This document shows, piece by piece, positions 20,012 through 28,410 of a stretch of DNA of 64,000 bases. The notes beneath the pieces were generated by a model, which saw nothing but the letters and a program-made list of their open reading frames with translations, had not been told where the DNA came from and did no database searches. Numbering within the stretch: position 1 is the first letter of the stretch; the number at the start of each line of letters is the position of its first letter. The position numbers and the translations under genes were made by a program. The stretch comes from Pseudomonas fluorescens (GTDB lineage: Bacteria > Pseudomonadota > Gammaproteobacteria > Pseudomonadales > Pseudomonadaceae). The DNA lies in the NCBI RefSeq assembly GCF_019212185.1, contig NZ_CP078138.1:4694501-4758500 (forward strand). Reading direction: 5' to 3'.

Positions 20012-20941
20012 ATGTCCAGTTCATCTTCACGTCCTCGTTTTTTGCAGCGCCTGCTGATCGGCCTCATGGCCTTGATCATCATGCCCCTGGCCAGCGCCGA
20101 TCAGGCCAAACGCCTGCGCATTGGTATCACCCTGCATCCGTACTACAGCTACGTGGCCAATATCGTCGGTGACAAGGCGGAAGTGGTGCCGCTGATTCCG
20201 GCGGGCTTCAACCCCCATGCCTACGAACCCCGCGCCGAAGACATCAAGCGTATCGCCGGCCTCGATGTGATTGTGCTTAACGGTGTCGGCCACGACGACT
20301 TCGCCGACCGCATGATCGCCGCCAGTGAAACCCCCAACGTCAAGGTGATCGAAGCCAACGAGAACGTGCCGTTGCTGGCCGCCACCGGGATTGCCGCACG
20401 CGGCGCCGGCAAAGTGGTTAACCCGCACACCTTCCTGTCAATCAGCGCCTCCATTGCCCAGGTCAACAACATCGCCCGGGAGCTGGGCAAGCTCGACCCG
20501 GACAACGCCAAGACCTACACCCAGAACGCCCGCGCCTATGGCAAACGCCTGCGGCAGATGCGCGCCGACGCCCTGGCCAAACTGACCTCCGCACCCAATG
20601 CCGACCTGCGGGTGGCCACGGTTCACGCCGCCTACGACTACCTGCTGCGTGAATTCGGCCTGGAAGTGACCGCTGTGGTCGAGCCGGCCCACGGCATCGA
20701 GCCGAGCCCGAGCCAGTTGAAGAAAACCATCGACCAACTGCGCGAACTGGACGTCAAGGTGATCTTCTCGGAGATGGATTTCCCGTCTGCGTATGTCGAC
20801 ACCATCCAGCGTGAATCGGGAGTAAAACTCTACCCGCTGTCGCACATTTCCTACGGTGAATACAGCGCCGAGAAGTATGAAAAAGAAATGACCGGCAACC
20901 TCAACACTGTCGTCCGGGCGATTCAGGAGGCCGGCGCATGA
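20012..20941 (+). CDS. fpvC: FpvC, periplasmic metal-binding protein (ZnuA-like) of the FpvCDEF ABC system
   Basis: A 309-residue cluster-A-I solute-binding protein with a signal peptide ending near LASADQA. The metal ligands of this family are in place: His in GITLHPYYSY and in GFNPHAYEP, His in VNPHTFLS, His in ATVHAAYDY and Glu/Asp in IFSEMDFPS. In P. aeruginosa FpvC (PA2407) takes Fe(II) freed from pyoverdine and hands it to the transporter. The open frame begins at 19952, inside fpvK; I use ATG 20012, which gives a normal signal. Stop overlaps fpvD by ATGA. Confidence 0.88.
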   Translation: MSSSSSRPRFLQRLLIGLMALIIMPLASADQAKRLRIGITLHPYYSYVANIVGDKAEVVPLIPAGFNPHAYEPRAEDIKRIAGLDVIVLNGVGHDDFADRMIAASETPNVKVIEANENVPLLAATGIAARGAGKVVNPHTFLSISASIAQVNNIARELGKLDPDNAKTYTQNARAYGKRLRQMRADALAKLTSAPNADLRVATVHAAYDYLLREFGLEVTAVVEPAHGIEPSPSQLKKTIDQLRELDVKVIFSEMDFPSAYVDTIQRESGVKLYPLSHISYGEYSAEKYEKEMTGNLNTVVRAIQEAGA

Positions 20942-21690
20942 CCATCCAGCAAAACCTCAGCGTGTCGCTGGCCGGTCCCGCCGTGGAGTTTTCAGACGTC
21001 AGCCTGAGCCTCGGCCGCACCACGATTCTCCAGGGCGTCAGTTTCCAGGTTCAGCCCGGCAGCGTGCACGCGCTGGTCGGCCCCAATGGTGGCGGCAAGA
21101 GCTCGCTGATCAAGACCCTGCTCGGCCAGATGCCCCATCAGGGTCGCCTGAGCCTGCAATGGCCCGGCGAGCCAGGCACTATCGGTTACGTGCCGCAGGC
21201 GCTGGAGTTCGATCGAGGACTGCCGATGACCGTCGACGATTTCATGGCCGCCATGTGCCAGCGGCGCCCGGCGTTTCTCGGCATCAGCCGCCACTACAGC
21301 GCTGCCATCGACGCCGCGCTGGAACGCGTGGGCATGCAAGACAAGCGTAAGCGGCGCATGGGCGCGCTGTCCGGCGGCGAGCGCCAGCGGGTGCTGCTGG
21401 CCCAAGGCCTGATTCCGGCCCCGCAACTGCTGGTGCTCGACGAACCGATGTCAGCCCTCGACGAAGCCGGAATCCAGGTATTCGAGCGCCTGCTCAACGA
21501 CTGGCGCCAGGCCGGAATCACCGTGTTGTGGATCGAGCACGACCTGGAAGCCGTTGGCCGCCTGGCCGATCGCGTCACCGGGCTCAATCGCCGGGTACTG
21601 TTCGACGCCACGCCGCAACAGGCGCTGACTCCGGAACGCCTGCTGAGCCTGTTTTCCACCCACCCACGGACCAGCGGGAGCGCGGCGTGA
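20938..21690 (+). CDS. fpvD: FpvD, ABC-transporter ATPase for iron import
   Basis: A 250-residue ABC ATPase of the ZnuC type. Walker A GPNGGGKSSL (about residue 44), signature LSGGERQRV (about 144), Walker B LLVLDEPMSALDE and the switch His in WIEHD are all intact. It overlaps fpvC by four bases and fpvE by TGATG, so translation is coupled. It powers FpvE. The same fold serves zinc and manganese import, so the iron role rests on the operon order. Confidence 0.9.
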   Translation: MTIQQNLSVSLAGPAVEFSDVSLSLGRTTILQGVSFQVQPGSVHALVGPNGGGKSSLIKTLLGQMPHQGRLSLQWPGEPGTIGYVPQALEFDRGLPMTVDDFMAAMCQRRPAFLGISRHYSAAIDAALERVGMQDKRKRRMGALSGGERQRVLLAQGLIPAPQLLVLDEPMSALDEAGIQVFERLLNDWRQAGITVLWIEHDLEAVGRLADRVTGLNRRVLFDATPQQALTPERLLSLFSTHPRTSGSAA

Positions 21691-22589
21691 TGAGTTACGA
21701 AGCCTTTCGTTTGATGATCCAGGGCTGGGCGTCCTCCGGCTACCTGCCAGAAGCGCTGGCCTACGGGTTTGTGGTCAACGCCCTGCTCGCCGGCCTGCTG
21801 ATCGGCCCGGTCCTGGGCGGGCTGGGTACGCTGGTGGTGGTCAAGCGCTTTGCGTTTTTCTCCGAGGCAGTCGGTCACGCGGCTCTCACCGGCGTGGCCA
21901 TCGGCATTTTGCTCGGCGAACCCTACACCGGTCCTTACGGCAGCCTGTTCGGCTACTGCTTGTTGTTCGGCATTCTGCTCAACTACCTGCGCAACCGCAC
22001 AGGACTCGCCCCGGACACCCTGATCGGAGTCTTCCTCTCGGTGTCCCTGGCCATGGGCGCCAGCCTGCTGTTGATCCTCGCCGGCAAGATTAACGTGCAC
22101 ATTCTCGAGAACGTGCTGTTCGGCTCGGTGCTGACGGTCAACGGCAATGACTTGCTGGTATTGGCCATCGTCGGCTCGCTGGTGATGGGCCTGAGCCTGC
22201 CGCTGTACAACCGGATCATGCTCGCCAGTTTCAACCCGCAATTGGCGGCGGTTCGCGGCGTGGCAGTGAAAACCCTCGATTACCTGTTCGTGATCCTGGT
22301 AACGCTGATCACTGTAGCGGCAGTAAAAGTCATCGGCGCCATCCTGGTGGGCGCGCTGCTGGTGATCCCGGCCGCTGCCGCGCGCCTGTTGAGCCAGTCG
22401 CTGAAGGGTTTCTTCTGGTGCTCGGTGTTGATCGCAACCATCAGCACTCTGTGCGGGATTCTTGCGCCCATCGTCTTCGACCTGCCGATCCCCTCCGGCG
22501 CGGCAATCATTCTGGTGGCCGGCATGGCCTTCGCCCTGGCCGCCATCGCGCGCGGCGTGGTCCCCAGCCTCAAAGGGAATATTGGATAA
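21690..22589 (+). CDS. fpvE: FpvE, ABC-transporter permease for iron import
   Basis: A 299-residue ABC-3-family permease with about eight to nine membrane helices, beginning MSYEAFRLMIQGW. ATG 21690 overlaps the fpvD stop and has GGGAG upstream; the frame is open further back but inside fpvD. Family segments such as GGLGTLVVVKRFAFFSEAVGHAALTGVAIG and KVIGAILVGALLVIPAAAARLL are intact. It forms the inner-membrane channel with FpvD. The next gene starts at the base right after its stop. Confidence 0.9.
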   Translation: MSYEAFRLMIQGWASSGYLPEALAYGFVVNALLAGLLIGPVLGGLGTLVVVKRFAFFSEAVGHAALTGVAIGILLGEPYTGPYGSLFGYCLLFGILLNYLRNRTGLAPDTLIGVFLSVSLAMGASLLLILAGKINVHILENVLFGSVLTVNGNDLLVLAIVGSLVMGLSLPLYNRIMLASFNPQLAAVRGVAVKTLDYLFVILVTLITVAAVKVIGAILVGALLVIPAAAARLLSQSLKGFFWCSVLIATISTLCGILAPIVFDLPIPSGAAIILVAGMAFALAAIARGVVPSLKGNIG

Positions 22590-23558
22590 ATGTCTTTTAC
22601 CTTGCGCCAACTGACCCTGGCCCTCGCTCTTTGCGGCCTGGCCAACAGCACCTTCGCCAGCGACCGTTTCGAACCGATGCGCGTGGTCGCCAGCAACGGC
22701 ATCGGCAATACCGCACTGCATGGCGCGACCTCCAGCCATAAGGTCCTGGTACTGGCTTCGTTGCCGATCACCTACGGCCTGGCGAGCTGCCTGGTCGAGG
22801 GTACCGACATCAGCCTGGAACGGGCGGCACCGGCCAATTTGCCGGGCTCGCGCCAGGCGTCGTATTTCACCGGACGCGGCGCCCCGGCCCTGCACAAGCT
22901 CGCATTGGACGCTGATGCGGTGATCGGCCTGCGCTCGCTGTGGCCCGATGACCCGCTCTACCCCAACGCCCGGCGCAGCAATATCCGCATCGTCGAAATC
23001 GACGCCGCGCGCCCGGTGGATGGCGCGCTGCCCGGGGTCGCCCTGCAACCGGGCAAGAGCGACGGCCTGAACAGCCAACCCTGGATGAGCAGCAACAACC
23101 TGGGACGCATGGCCGACGTGATCGCCGCCGACCTGGTACGCCTGGTGCCCGACGCCAAGGCGAAGATCGACAGCAACCTGGCCACTTTCAAGCAACGCCT
23201 GCTCAAACTCAGCGCCGACAGCGAGGCGAAACTGGCCGATGCTGACAACCTCAGCGTGTTCAGCCTCAGCGATCACTTTGACTATCTGATCAGCGGCCTG
23301 AATCTGGAGTCGGCGGGTGTCGATGCGCGCACCGACAACGAATGGACGCCCGAGGCCCTGCAACAGCTGAGCGCCAGCCTGAAGGACAACGATGTGGCGT
23401 TGGTCCTGCACCATCGCCAGCCGTCAGATGCGCTGAAGGCTGCGATTACGGCGGCAGGCAGTCAGTTGCTGGTGCTGAGCACCGATGGCGACGATCCGCT
23501 GGCCGAGCTCTCGGGCAACATTGACCAACTGTTGAACGCGCTGCTGCAGAAATCCTGA
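22590..23558 (+). CDS. fpvF: FpvF, second periplasmic binding protein of the pyoverdine-iron ABC system
   Basis: A 322-residue cluster-A-I-like binding protein with signal MSFTLRQLTLALALCGLANSTFASD. Unlike FpvC, most metal-ligand histidines of the ZnuA family are missing: the place of the NPH motif reads SQPWMSSNN. In P. aeruginosa FpvF (PA2410) binds pyoverdine or ferripyoverdine and forms a complex with FpvC, which agrees with loss of the metal site. Last gene of the operon, followed by an 8-bp inverted repeat (23553-23582) without a T run. Confidence 0.87.
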   Translation: MSFTLRQLTLALALCGLANSTFASDRFEPMRVVASNGIGNTALHGATSSHKVLVLASLPITYGLASCLVEGTDISLERAAPANLPGSRQASYFTGRGAPALHKLALDADAVIGLRSLWPDDPLYPNARRSNIRIVEIDAARPVDGALPGVALQPGKSDGLNSQPWMSSNNLGRMADVIAADLVRLVPDAKAKIDSNLATFKQRLLKLSADSEAKLADADNLSVFSLSDHFDYLISGLNLESAGVDARTDNEWTPEALQQLSASLKDNDVALVLHHRQPSDALKAAITAAGSQLLVLSTDGDDPLAELSGNIDQLLNALLQKS

Positions 23559-23649
23559 GGATGCTTACAAAAACCCTCAGGAACCGATGAAGAACCCGAT
23601 GCTAGTCTGCCCGCCTCCCCCTCAGGACAGACAAGGATCGGGTCTCCAC

Positions 23650-24477
23650 ATGAGTGACTACATCAAGCACAACAAAGCCAACTGGGACGACCGCGCGCCG
23701 CTGCATGCGGCGTCCGGGGAATACGCGGTGCAGTCCTTTGTCGACGATCCGCGCTTTCTCTCCGAGGTCGTGCGTTTCGATCTGCCGTTGCTCGGTGACA
23801 TCGCCGGCTTGCGCGGGATCCACCTGCAATGCCACATCGGCACCGACACCCTGTCGCTGGCGCGCCTCGGCGCGCAAATGAGCGGGGTGGACTTCTCGGC
23901 GGCCAGCCTGCACCAGGCGCGAGAACTGGCCAGGCGTTGCGACACGGCCATCGATTACCTCGAATCGGAAATCGACAACGTGCCCCAGGTACTGCCGGCC
24001 GGCGGCTTTGATCTGGTCTTTACCGGCATCGGCGCCTTGTGCTGGCTACCCAGCATCGACCGCTGGGCACGTACCGTGAGCCATCTACTCAAGCCCGGCG
24101 GACGGCTGTTCATTCGTGAAGGCCATCCGATGCTGTGGACCCTGAACGAGAGCCGCCAGGACCTGCTGTCCGTCGAACAACCCTACTTCGAATGCGAGAC
24201 GCCGCTGGCCTGGGATGACCCCGGCACCTATGTCGAAACCGACCAGACCTTGACCGCCACACTGTCCCATGAGTGGAATCACGGCATGGGCGAGATCATC
24301 AGCGCCCTGCTCAAGCATGGCCTGCAGATCAGTGGCCTGGTGGAGCATCAGAGCATTCCCTGGGAAGCTCTGCCGGGGCAGATGGTCTGCGACGACCGCG
24401 GCGAATATCGCCTCAAGCAAGCACCGTGGCGCCTGCCGCTGAGCTACACCCTGCAAGCGATCAAGCGGCAAGCCTGA
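23650..24477 (+). CDS. Class I SAM-dependent methyltransferase
   Basis: A 275-residue protein starting MSDYIKHNKANWDDRAPLH. The SAM-binding core is IHLQCHIGTDTLSLARLGAQMSGVDFS, where motif I (usually E/DxGxGxG) is replaced by QCHIGTDT, as in a known subgroup of UbiE-like enzymes. Later motifs (DLVFTGIGALCWLPSIDRWARTVSHLLKPGGRLFIREGHP) are normal. The frame is open to 23587 but the start at 23650 fits the family. Methyl acceptor unknown. It lies after fpvF but with 90 bases between, and is convergent with dsbS. Confidence 0.85.
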   Translation: MSDYIKHNKANWDDRAPLHAASGEYAVQSFVDDPRFLSEVVRFDLPLLGDIAGLRGIHLQCHIGTDTLSLARLGAQMSGVDFSAASLHQARELARRCDTAIDYLESEIDNVPQVLPAGGFDLVFTGIGALCWLPSIDRWARTVSHLLKPGGRLFIREGHPMLWTLNESRQDLLSVEQPYFECETPLAWDDPGTYVETDQTLTATLSHEWNHGMGEIISALLKHGLQISGLVEHQSIPWEALPGQMVCDDRGEYRLKQAPWRLPLSYTLQAIKRQA

Positions 24478-24486
24478 GGCGCATCA

Positions 24487-24510
24487 CCCAGACCTGGAAT
24501 GTGGTCTGGG
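24487..24510 (+). terminator. Bidirectional hairpin between methyltransferase gene and dsbS
   Basis: A perfect 8-bp stem (CCCAGACC with GGTCTGGG) and 8-base loop, followed a few bases later by GGGTTTTC. It lies between convergent genes. The T run is short, so efficiency is uncertain. Confidence 0.5.
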
Positions 24511-24523
24511 GCTTCATGGGTTT

Positions 24524-25846
24524 TCAGGCTTGCAACGGTACGGTCAACTCGACCCGCAGGCCATCCGGGCGACTGTCGAAATGCAGGACACAGCCACAGC
24601 GCTGGACGATTGCCTGGACAATCGCCAGGCCCAGTCCGCAACCGTTGCTCGTGCTGTTACGCCAGAAGCGTTGGGTCAGGTGTTGCAGGTCGTCGGCGGC
24701 GATGCCCGGGCCGTGGTCGCGGACCTGGAAACGCAGGCGATTGCCGATGGTTTCCAGGCTCAGTTCCACCGGCGCGTCGTCGGGCGTGTGACGCAGGGCG
24801 TTGTCCAGCAGGTTGCGTAATGCGGCAATCGCCAGCACCGCCGGCATTTGCAGCGGTGCCTGTGAGTAACTCGCAGGCAGTTGCAGACGAATCCGCGCAC
24901 GGTCTCCGCTCGACGCATCCTGGATCGCCAGGCGCGCCACCTGTTCGGCATTGCACTGCACCCCGTCGTCAAACGACAGGCTGCCCTCGACCCGGGCCAA
25001 CAGCAGCAGTTGCTCCAGGGTCCGGTGCAGACGATCGGCTCCTTCTTCGGCGCGGGCCAGGGATTGATCGCGGGCAGCGCCCTCGGTCATACGCGCCACT
25101 TGCAGGTGGGTCTTGATCGCGGTCAGCGGACTGCGCAATTCGTGGGCTGCGTCGCCGGTCAGCCGACGCTCACGCTCGATGGTCCTGCCGATCCGCTGGA
25201 ATAATTGGTTCTGAGTTTCCAGCAAGGGCTGCAACTCACTCGGCAGCGGCTGCACCTGCAATGGCTCGAGTGAATCGGCGCTGCGCCGCATCAGGGCATC
25301 GCGCATGCGGTTGAGCGGTGCCAGGCCCTGGCCAATGCCTAGCCACAACAGACACAGACACCCCAGCAGCGCCACGCCCACCGGCACTGAGGCAGTGAGA
25401 AGGACCGACATGTTCAGCGCTTCGCGTTCCACTTGGCGATCGGCCGTGGTGATGCGCAGGTCGTCGCGCACCAGGGTGAAACTGCGCCAGCGCACACCGT
25501 CGATCATCTGGTCATGAAAGCCGATTTTTTCCGCTTCCAGGGTTTGCTCAGGGGTGGTGTGGCTGCGTGCGAGGATTTCGCCACGCAGGGAACTGACCTG
25601 GCAGGCCATGCCGCCCGGAACGGTCAACTGCTCGGCGCTGAAATGGGTACCCTCGCCCTTGCTCGGCAGGGTCGGCAATTGCTCCAACAGACCGGCCACC
25701 ATGCGTGCCGAGGCGACCAGCCGTTGATCGAGGGAAAACATCATCTGATTGCGCAGATCACTGAGCATCCAGGCGGCCGCCAAGGCCCAGATCATCGCAA
25801 AAGCCACGCCGAGCGTCAGGCTCAGACGCAAACGCAAACTCATCAT
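24524..25846 (-). CDS. dsbS: DsbS, copper-responsive sensor histidine kinase
   Basis: A 440-residue kinase: first membrane helix at residues 7-29, a periplasmic sensor of about 120 residues, second helix near 155-175 (VGVALLGCLCLLWLG), HisKA with H-box GDAAHELRSPLTAIKTH and a C-terminal HATPase (NLLDNALRHT, DHGPGIA, GCGLGLAIV). The only Cys in the sensor is residue 82 (GGMACQVSS), the number reported, as I recall, for the Cu(I)-binding Cys of P. aeruginosa DsbS. It overlaps dsbR by four bases (ATGA). The divergent dsb genes and order equal PA2480-PA2476, which identifies it. Confidence 0.88.
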   Translation of the reverse strand: MMSLRLRLSLTLGVAFAMIWALAAAWMLSDLRNQMMFSLDQRLVASARMVAGLLEQLPTLPSKGEGTHFSAEQLTVPGGMACQVSSLRGEILARSHTTPEQTLEAEKIGFHDQMIDGVRWRSFTLVRDDLRITTADRQVEREALNMSVLLTASVPVGVALLGCLCLLWLGIGQGLAPLNRMRDALMRRSADSLEPLQVQPLPSELQPLLETQNQLFQRIGRTIERERRLTGDAAHELRSPLTAIKTHLQVARMTEGAARDQSLARAEEGADRLHRTLEQLLLLARVEGSLSFDDGVQCNAEQVARLAIQDASSGDRARIRLQLPASYSQAPLQMPAVLAIAALRNLLDNALRHTPDDAPVELSLETIGNRLRFQVRDHGPGIAADDLQHLTQRFWRNSTSNGCGLGLAIVQAIVQRCGCVLHFDSRPDGLRVELTVPLQA

Positions 25847-26523
25847 TTGCGCGGCTCGGGGCCGTCGGCAGGACCGAGGCGATAGCCTAGGCCGCGCACT
25901 GTCTCGACGATGCCATTGCCGAGTTTGCGCCGAAGATGGTGGATGTGCACATTGAGGGCATTGCTCTCCAACTCATCGTTGAAGCCGTACACGCTGTCTT
26001 TCAATTGCTCGGTGGACAGTACTCGCCCACGGTTATGCAGCAAGGCTTGCAGCAGCGATTGCTCGCGCCGGGACAAGTCCACCGGCTGCCCGGCCAGCAG
26101 GGTTTCGCGACTGCTCGGGTCGTAGCTCAGGGCACCATGCTCGATCAGATTGACGCTGCGCCCCGCCACCCGGCGCAACAGGGTGTGCAGGCGCGCAGCC
26201 AGTTCGCGCAGGTCGAAGGGTTTGAGCAGGTAGTCGTCGGCGCCCGCCTGCAGGCCATCGACGCGATCAGTCACCGAGTCGCGTGCGGTGAGAATCAGTA
26301 CCGGAATCTCCAGGCCCTGGTGACGCAATTGCTGCAATAGTTTCAGGCCATCTTCATCGGGCAGACCCAGATCGAGCACCATCACATCGAACTCGGCGAC
26401 CTTGAGCATGGCCCGCGCAGCCGACGCCGTGGCCACGTGCTCTACGGTCAAGCCCTGGGCAGTGAGTCCGGCTACAATGCCGCTGGCGATCAGCTCATCA
26501 TCTTCACAGACAAGTACGTGCAT
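25843..26523 (-). CDS. dsbR: DsbR, OmpR-family response regulator of the dsb genes
   Basis: A 226-residue regulator. The receiver has acidic pocket EDDE, phosphoacceptor Asp51 (VLDLGLPDEDG) and Lys in LLKPFD; the C-terminal winged helix ends NALNVHIHHLRRKLGNGIVETVRGLGYRLG. Start ATG 26523 is used; the frame extends to 26601 but into the promoter. In P. aeruginosa DsbR activates the divergent dsbD-dsbE-dsbG genes when copper is present. Direct repeats in the gap are likely binding sites. Confidence 0.9.
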   Translation of the reverse strand: MHVLVCEDDELIASGIVAGLTAQGLTVEHVATASAARAMLKVAEFDVMVLDLGLPDEDGLKLLQQLRHQGLEIPVLILTARDSVTDRVDGLQAGADDYLLKPFDLRELAARLHTLLRRVAGRSVNLIEHGALSYDPSSRETLLAGQPVDLSRREQSLLQALLHNRGRVLSTEQLKDSVYGFNDELESNALNVHIHHLRRKLGNGIVETVRGLGYRLGPADGPEPRK

Positions 26524-26546
26524 GGTGTGACCTGTTGAAAAAGGGT

Positions 26547-26629
26547 GATTAAGACAACTGCCGATTAAGCGGACATTATGCCCCAGTCGCCTGCTCCACA
26601 AGGACAGCGCGGTTAATCATCGGTTAATC
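26547..26629. promoter_or_regulatory. Direct repeats in the dsbR-dsbD gap (likely DsbR sites)
   Basis: Two CGGTTAATC copies (26610-26618 and 26621-26629) are 11 bp apart, one helical turn, as OmpR-family dimers prefer. A second pair, GATTAAG at 26547-26553 and 26563-26569, reads CTTAATC on the other strand and is 16 bp apart; it shares the TTAATC core. One pair faces each gene. The regulator is inferred from position. Confidence 0.6.
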
Positions 26630-26676
26630 GCCAGCCGTCATCGTGCCTCCACTTGTACCGGTAATAAGGTTTGCCC

Positions 26677-28410
26677 ATGCGTCGTCTGTTTCTACTGTTC
26701 CTGGTTTTTTTTGCCAGCCTGGCCCAGGCCGGGTCCAATCCGTTCGAAAGCAAACCTGACTTCCTGCCTGTGGGCAAAGCCTTCGTCCTGACCTCCGAAC
26801 GCCTGGAATCCGGGGAAACCCAACTGTTCTGGCAGATTGCCGACGGCTATTACCTGTACCAGAAACGCCTGACCTTCAACGGCCTGGCCGACGCCCATAA
26901 ACCCGCGCTGCCCAAGGGCGAGGACCACAGTGACGAGTTCTTCGGTGACCAGCAGGTGTATCGCCAGGGCCTGGAACTGAAGATCCCGGCCGGCGCCACC
27001 GGTCAAATCAAGGTCGGCTATCAGGGCTGTGCCGATGCCGGCCTGTGCTACCCGCCACAAACCCAGGTTGTCGACCTTGGCGGCACCCCGCCAGGCGCCG
27101 CCTCTGAAGCCCCAGACCAGGCCCTCGCCAGCGGACTGCAACAACACGCACTGGGCTGGAGCCTGCTGGTGTTCTTCGGCCTGGGCCTGTTGCTGGCCTT
27201 TGCCCCCTGTTCGCTGCCGATGCTGCCCATTCTTGCGGGTCTGATCGTCGGCAGTGGCGCCAGTGCCAAGCGTGGGTTTGCTCTGGCCGGCAGTTATGTA
27301 GTGAGCATGGCCCTGGTCTACGCGGCCCTCGGCGTGCTCGCCGCGATGCTCGGGGCCAACCTGCAGGCGTTGCTGCAGAACGCTTGGTTGCTGGGCAGTT
27401 TTGCACTGATCTTTGTGCTGTTGTCCCTGCCGATGTTTGGCTTTTTCGAATTGCAATTGCCGGTCGCTGTGCGTGATCGCCTGGAAAACGCCAGTCGCAA
27501 ACAGGGCGGCGGCAGTCTACTCGGCGCCGGAATCCTCGGCGCCCTGTCCGGCTTGCTGGTCGGCCCGTGCATGACCGCCCCGCTCGCCGGCGCGCTGCTG
27601 TATATCGCCCAAAGCGGCAACGCCCTGCACGGTGGCTTGATCCTGTTCACCATGGGCCTGGGGATCGGCCTGCCACTGCTGTTACTGGTAACGGTGGGCA
27701 ATCGTTTCCTGCCCAAGCCCGGCACCTGGATGAACCTGCTCAAAGGCGTATTCGGCTTCCTGTTTCTCGGCACCGCGCTGGTCATGGTGCGCCCGGTGCT
27801 CGATGAGTCGCTGTGGGTCGGCCTGTGGGGCGCGTTGCTGCTGATCATCGCCTACAGCGCCTGGCGCCAGACCGGCGGTTTCGGTCGCGTCGCCTACCTG
27901 TTTGGCAGTCTGGCCCTGCTGTCAGGGGTGTGGGGCGCGGTGTTGCTGGTGGGGGCTGCGGGCGGCACGGACGACCTGTTCAAACCTTTGCAGATCTATC
28001 GCGGGCAAACCTCTGGCACTGCAGCCAGCCCTAGCGCCCACGATGCCTTTGTCACCGTCAACAACCCCGCCGCGTTGCAGGTTGAACTGGACGCCGCTCG
28101 GGGCCAGGGTCAATGGGTGCTGCTGGACTATTACGCCGACTGGTGCGTGTCCTGCAAGATCATGGAAAAACAGGTATTCGGCAAGACCGAGGTCATGGCT
28201 GCACTCAAGGATGTCCGCCTGGTGCGCCTTGACGTGACCGCCGACAATCCCGCGAGCCGCGAGCTGCTCGCACGCTACAAAGTGCCGGGGCCACCCAGCC
28301 TGTTGTGGATCGGTGCCGATGGCGAAGAACGCCGTAGCCAGCGGATTACCGGTGAAGTCGATGCCGCTGGCTTCCTGCATCGCTGGAACATCACCCGGGA
28401 CGCCCGCTGA
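26677..28410 (+). CDS. dsbD: DsbD-type thiol:disulfide interchange protein
   Basis: A 577-residue protein. After a signal peptide (LFLLFLVFFASLAQAG) come the periplasmic DsbD-alpha domain with the Cys pair GCADAGLCYPP, a membrane domain of about eight helices with the redox cysteines in FAPCSLPMLPIL and GPCMTAPLAGALL, and a C-terminal thioredoxin domain with CVSC in DWCVSCKIMEKQV. It moves electrons from cytoplasmic thioredoxin to periplasmic partners. ATG 26677 is chosen over TTG 26671 by its distance to AAGG. It is a second dsbD-type gene in such genomes and here serves the downstream TlpA-like protein and DsbG. Confidence 0.92.
   Translation: MRRLFLLFLVFFASLAQAGSNPFESKPDFLPVGKAFVLTSERLESGETQLFWQIADGYYLYQKRLTFNGLADAHKPALPKGEDHSDEFFGDQQVYRQGLELKIPAGATGQIKVGYQGCADAGLCYPPQTQVVDLGGTPPGAASEAPDQALASGLQQHALGWSLLVFFGLGLLLAFAPCSLPMLPILAGLIVGSGASAKRGFALAGSYVVSMALVYAALGVLAAMLGANLQALLQNAWLLGSFALIFVLLSLPMFGFFELQLPVAVRDRLENASRKQGGGSLLGAGILGALSGLLVGPCMTAPLAGALLYIAQSGNALHGGLILFTMGLGIGLPLLLLVTVGNRFLPKPGTWMNLLKGVFGFLFLGTALVMVRPVLDESLWVGLWGALLLIIAYSAWRQTGGFGRVAYLFGSLALLSGVWGAVLLVGAAGGTDDLFKPLQIYRGQTSGTAASPSAHDAFVTVNNPAALQVELDAARGQGQWVLLDYYADWCVSCKIMEKQVFGKTEVMAALKDVRLVRLDVTADNPASRELLARYKVPGPPSLLWIGADGEERRSQRITGEVDAAGFLHRWNITRDAR

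Noticed and set aside
21294..23414. A 706-codon open frame on the minus strand
   Set aside because: It lies wholly opposite fpvD, fpvE and fpvF, is rich in His, Gln, Arg and Gly as antisense frames of GC-rich genes are, has no ribosome site and no recognisable domain.
23553..23582. Terminator after fpvF
   Set aside because: An 8-bp inverted repeat exists, but with a 14-base loop, the stop codon inside the arm and no T run.
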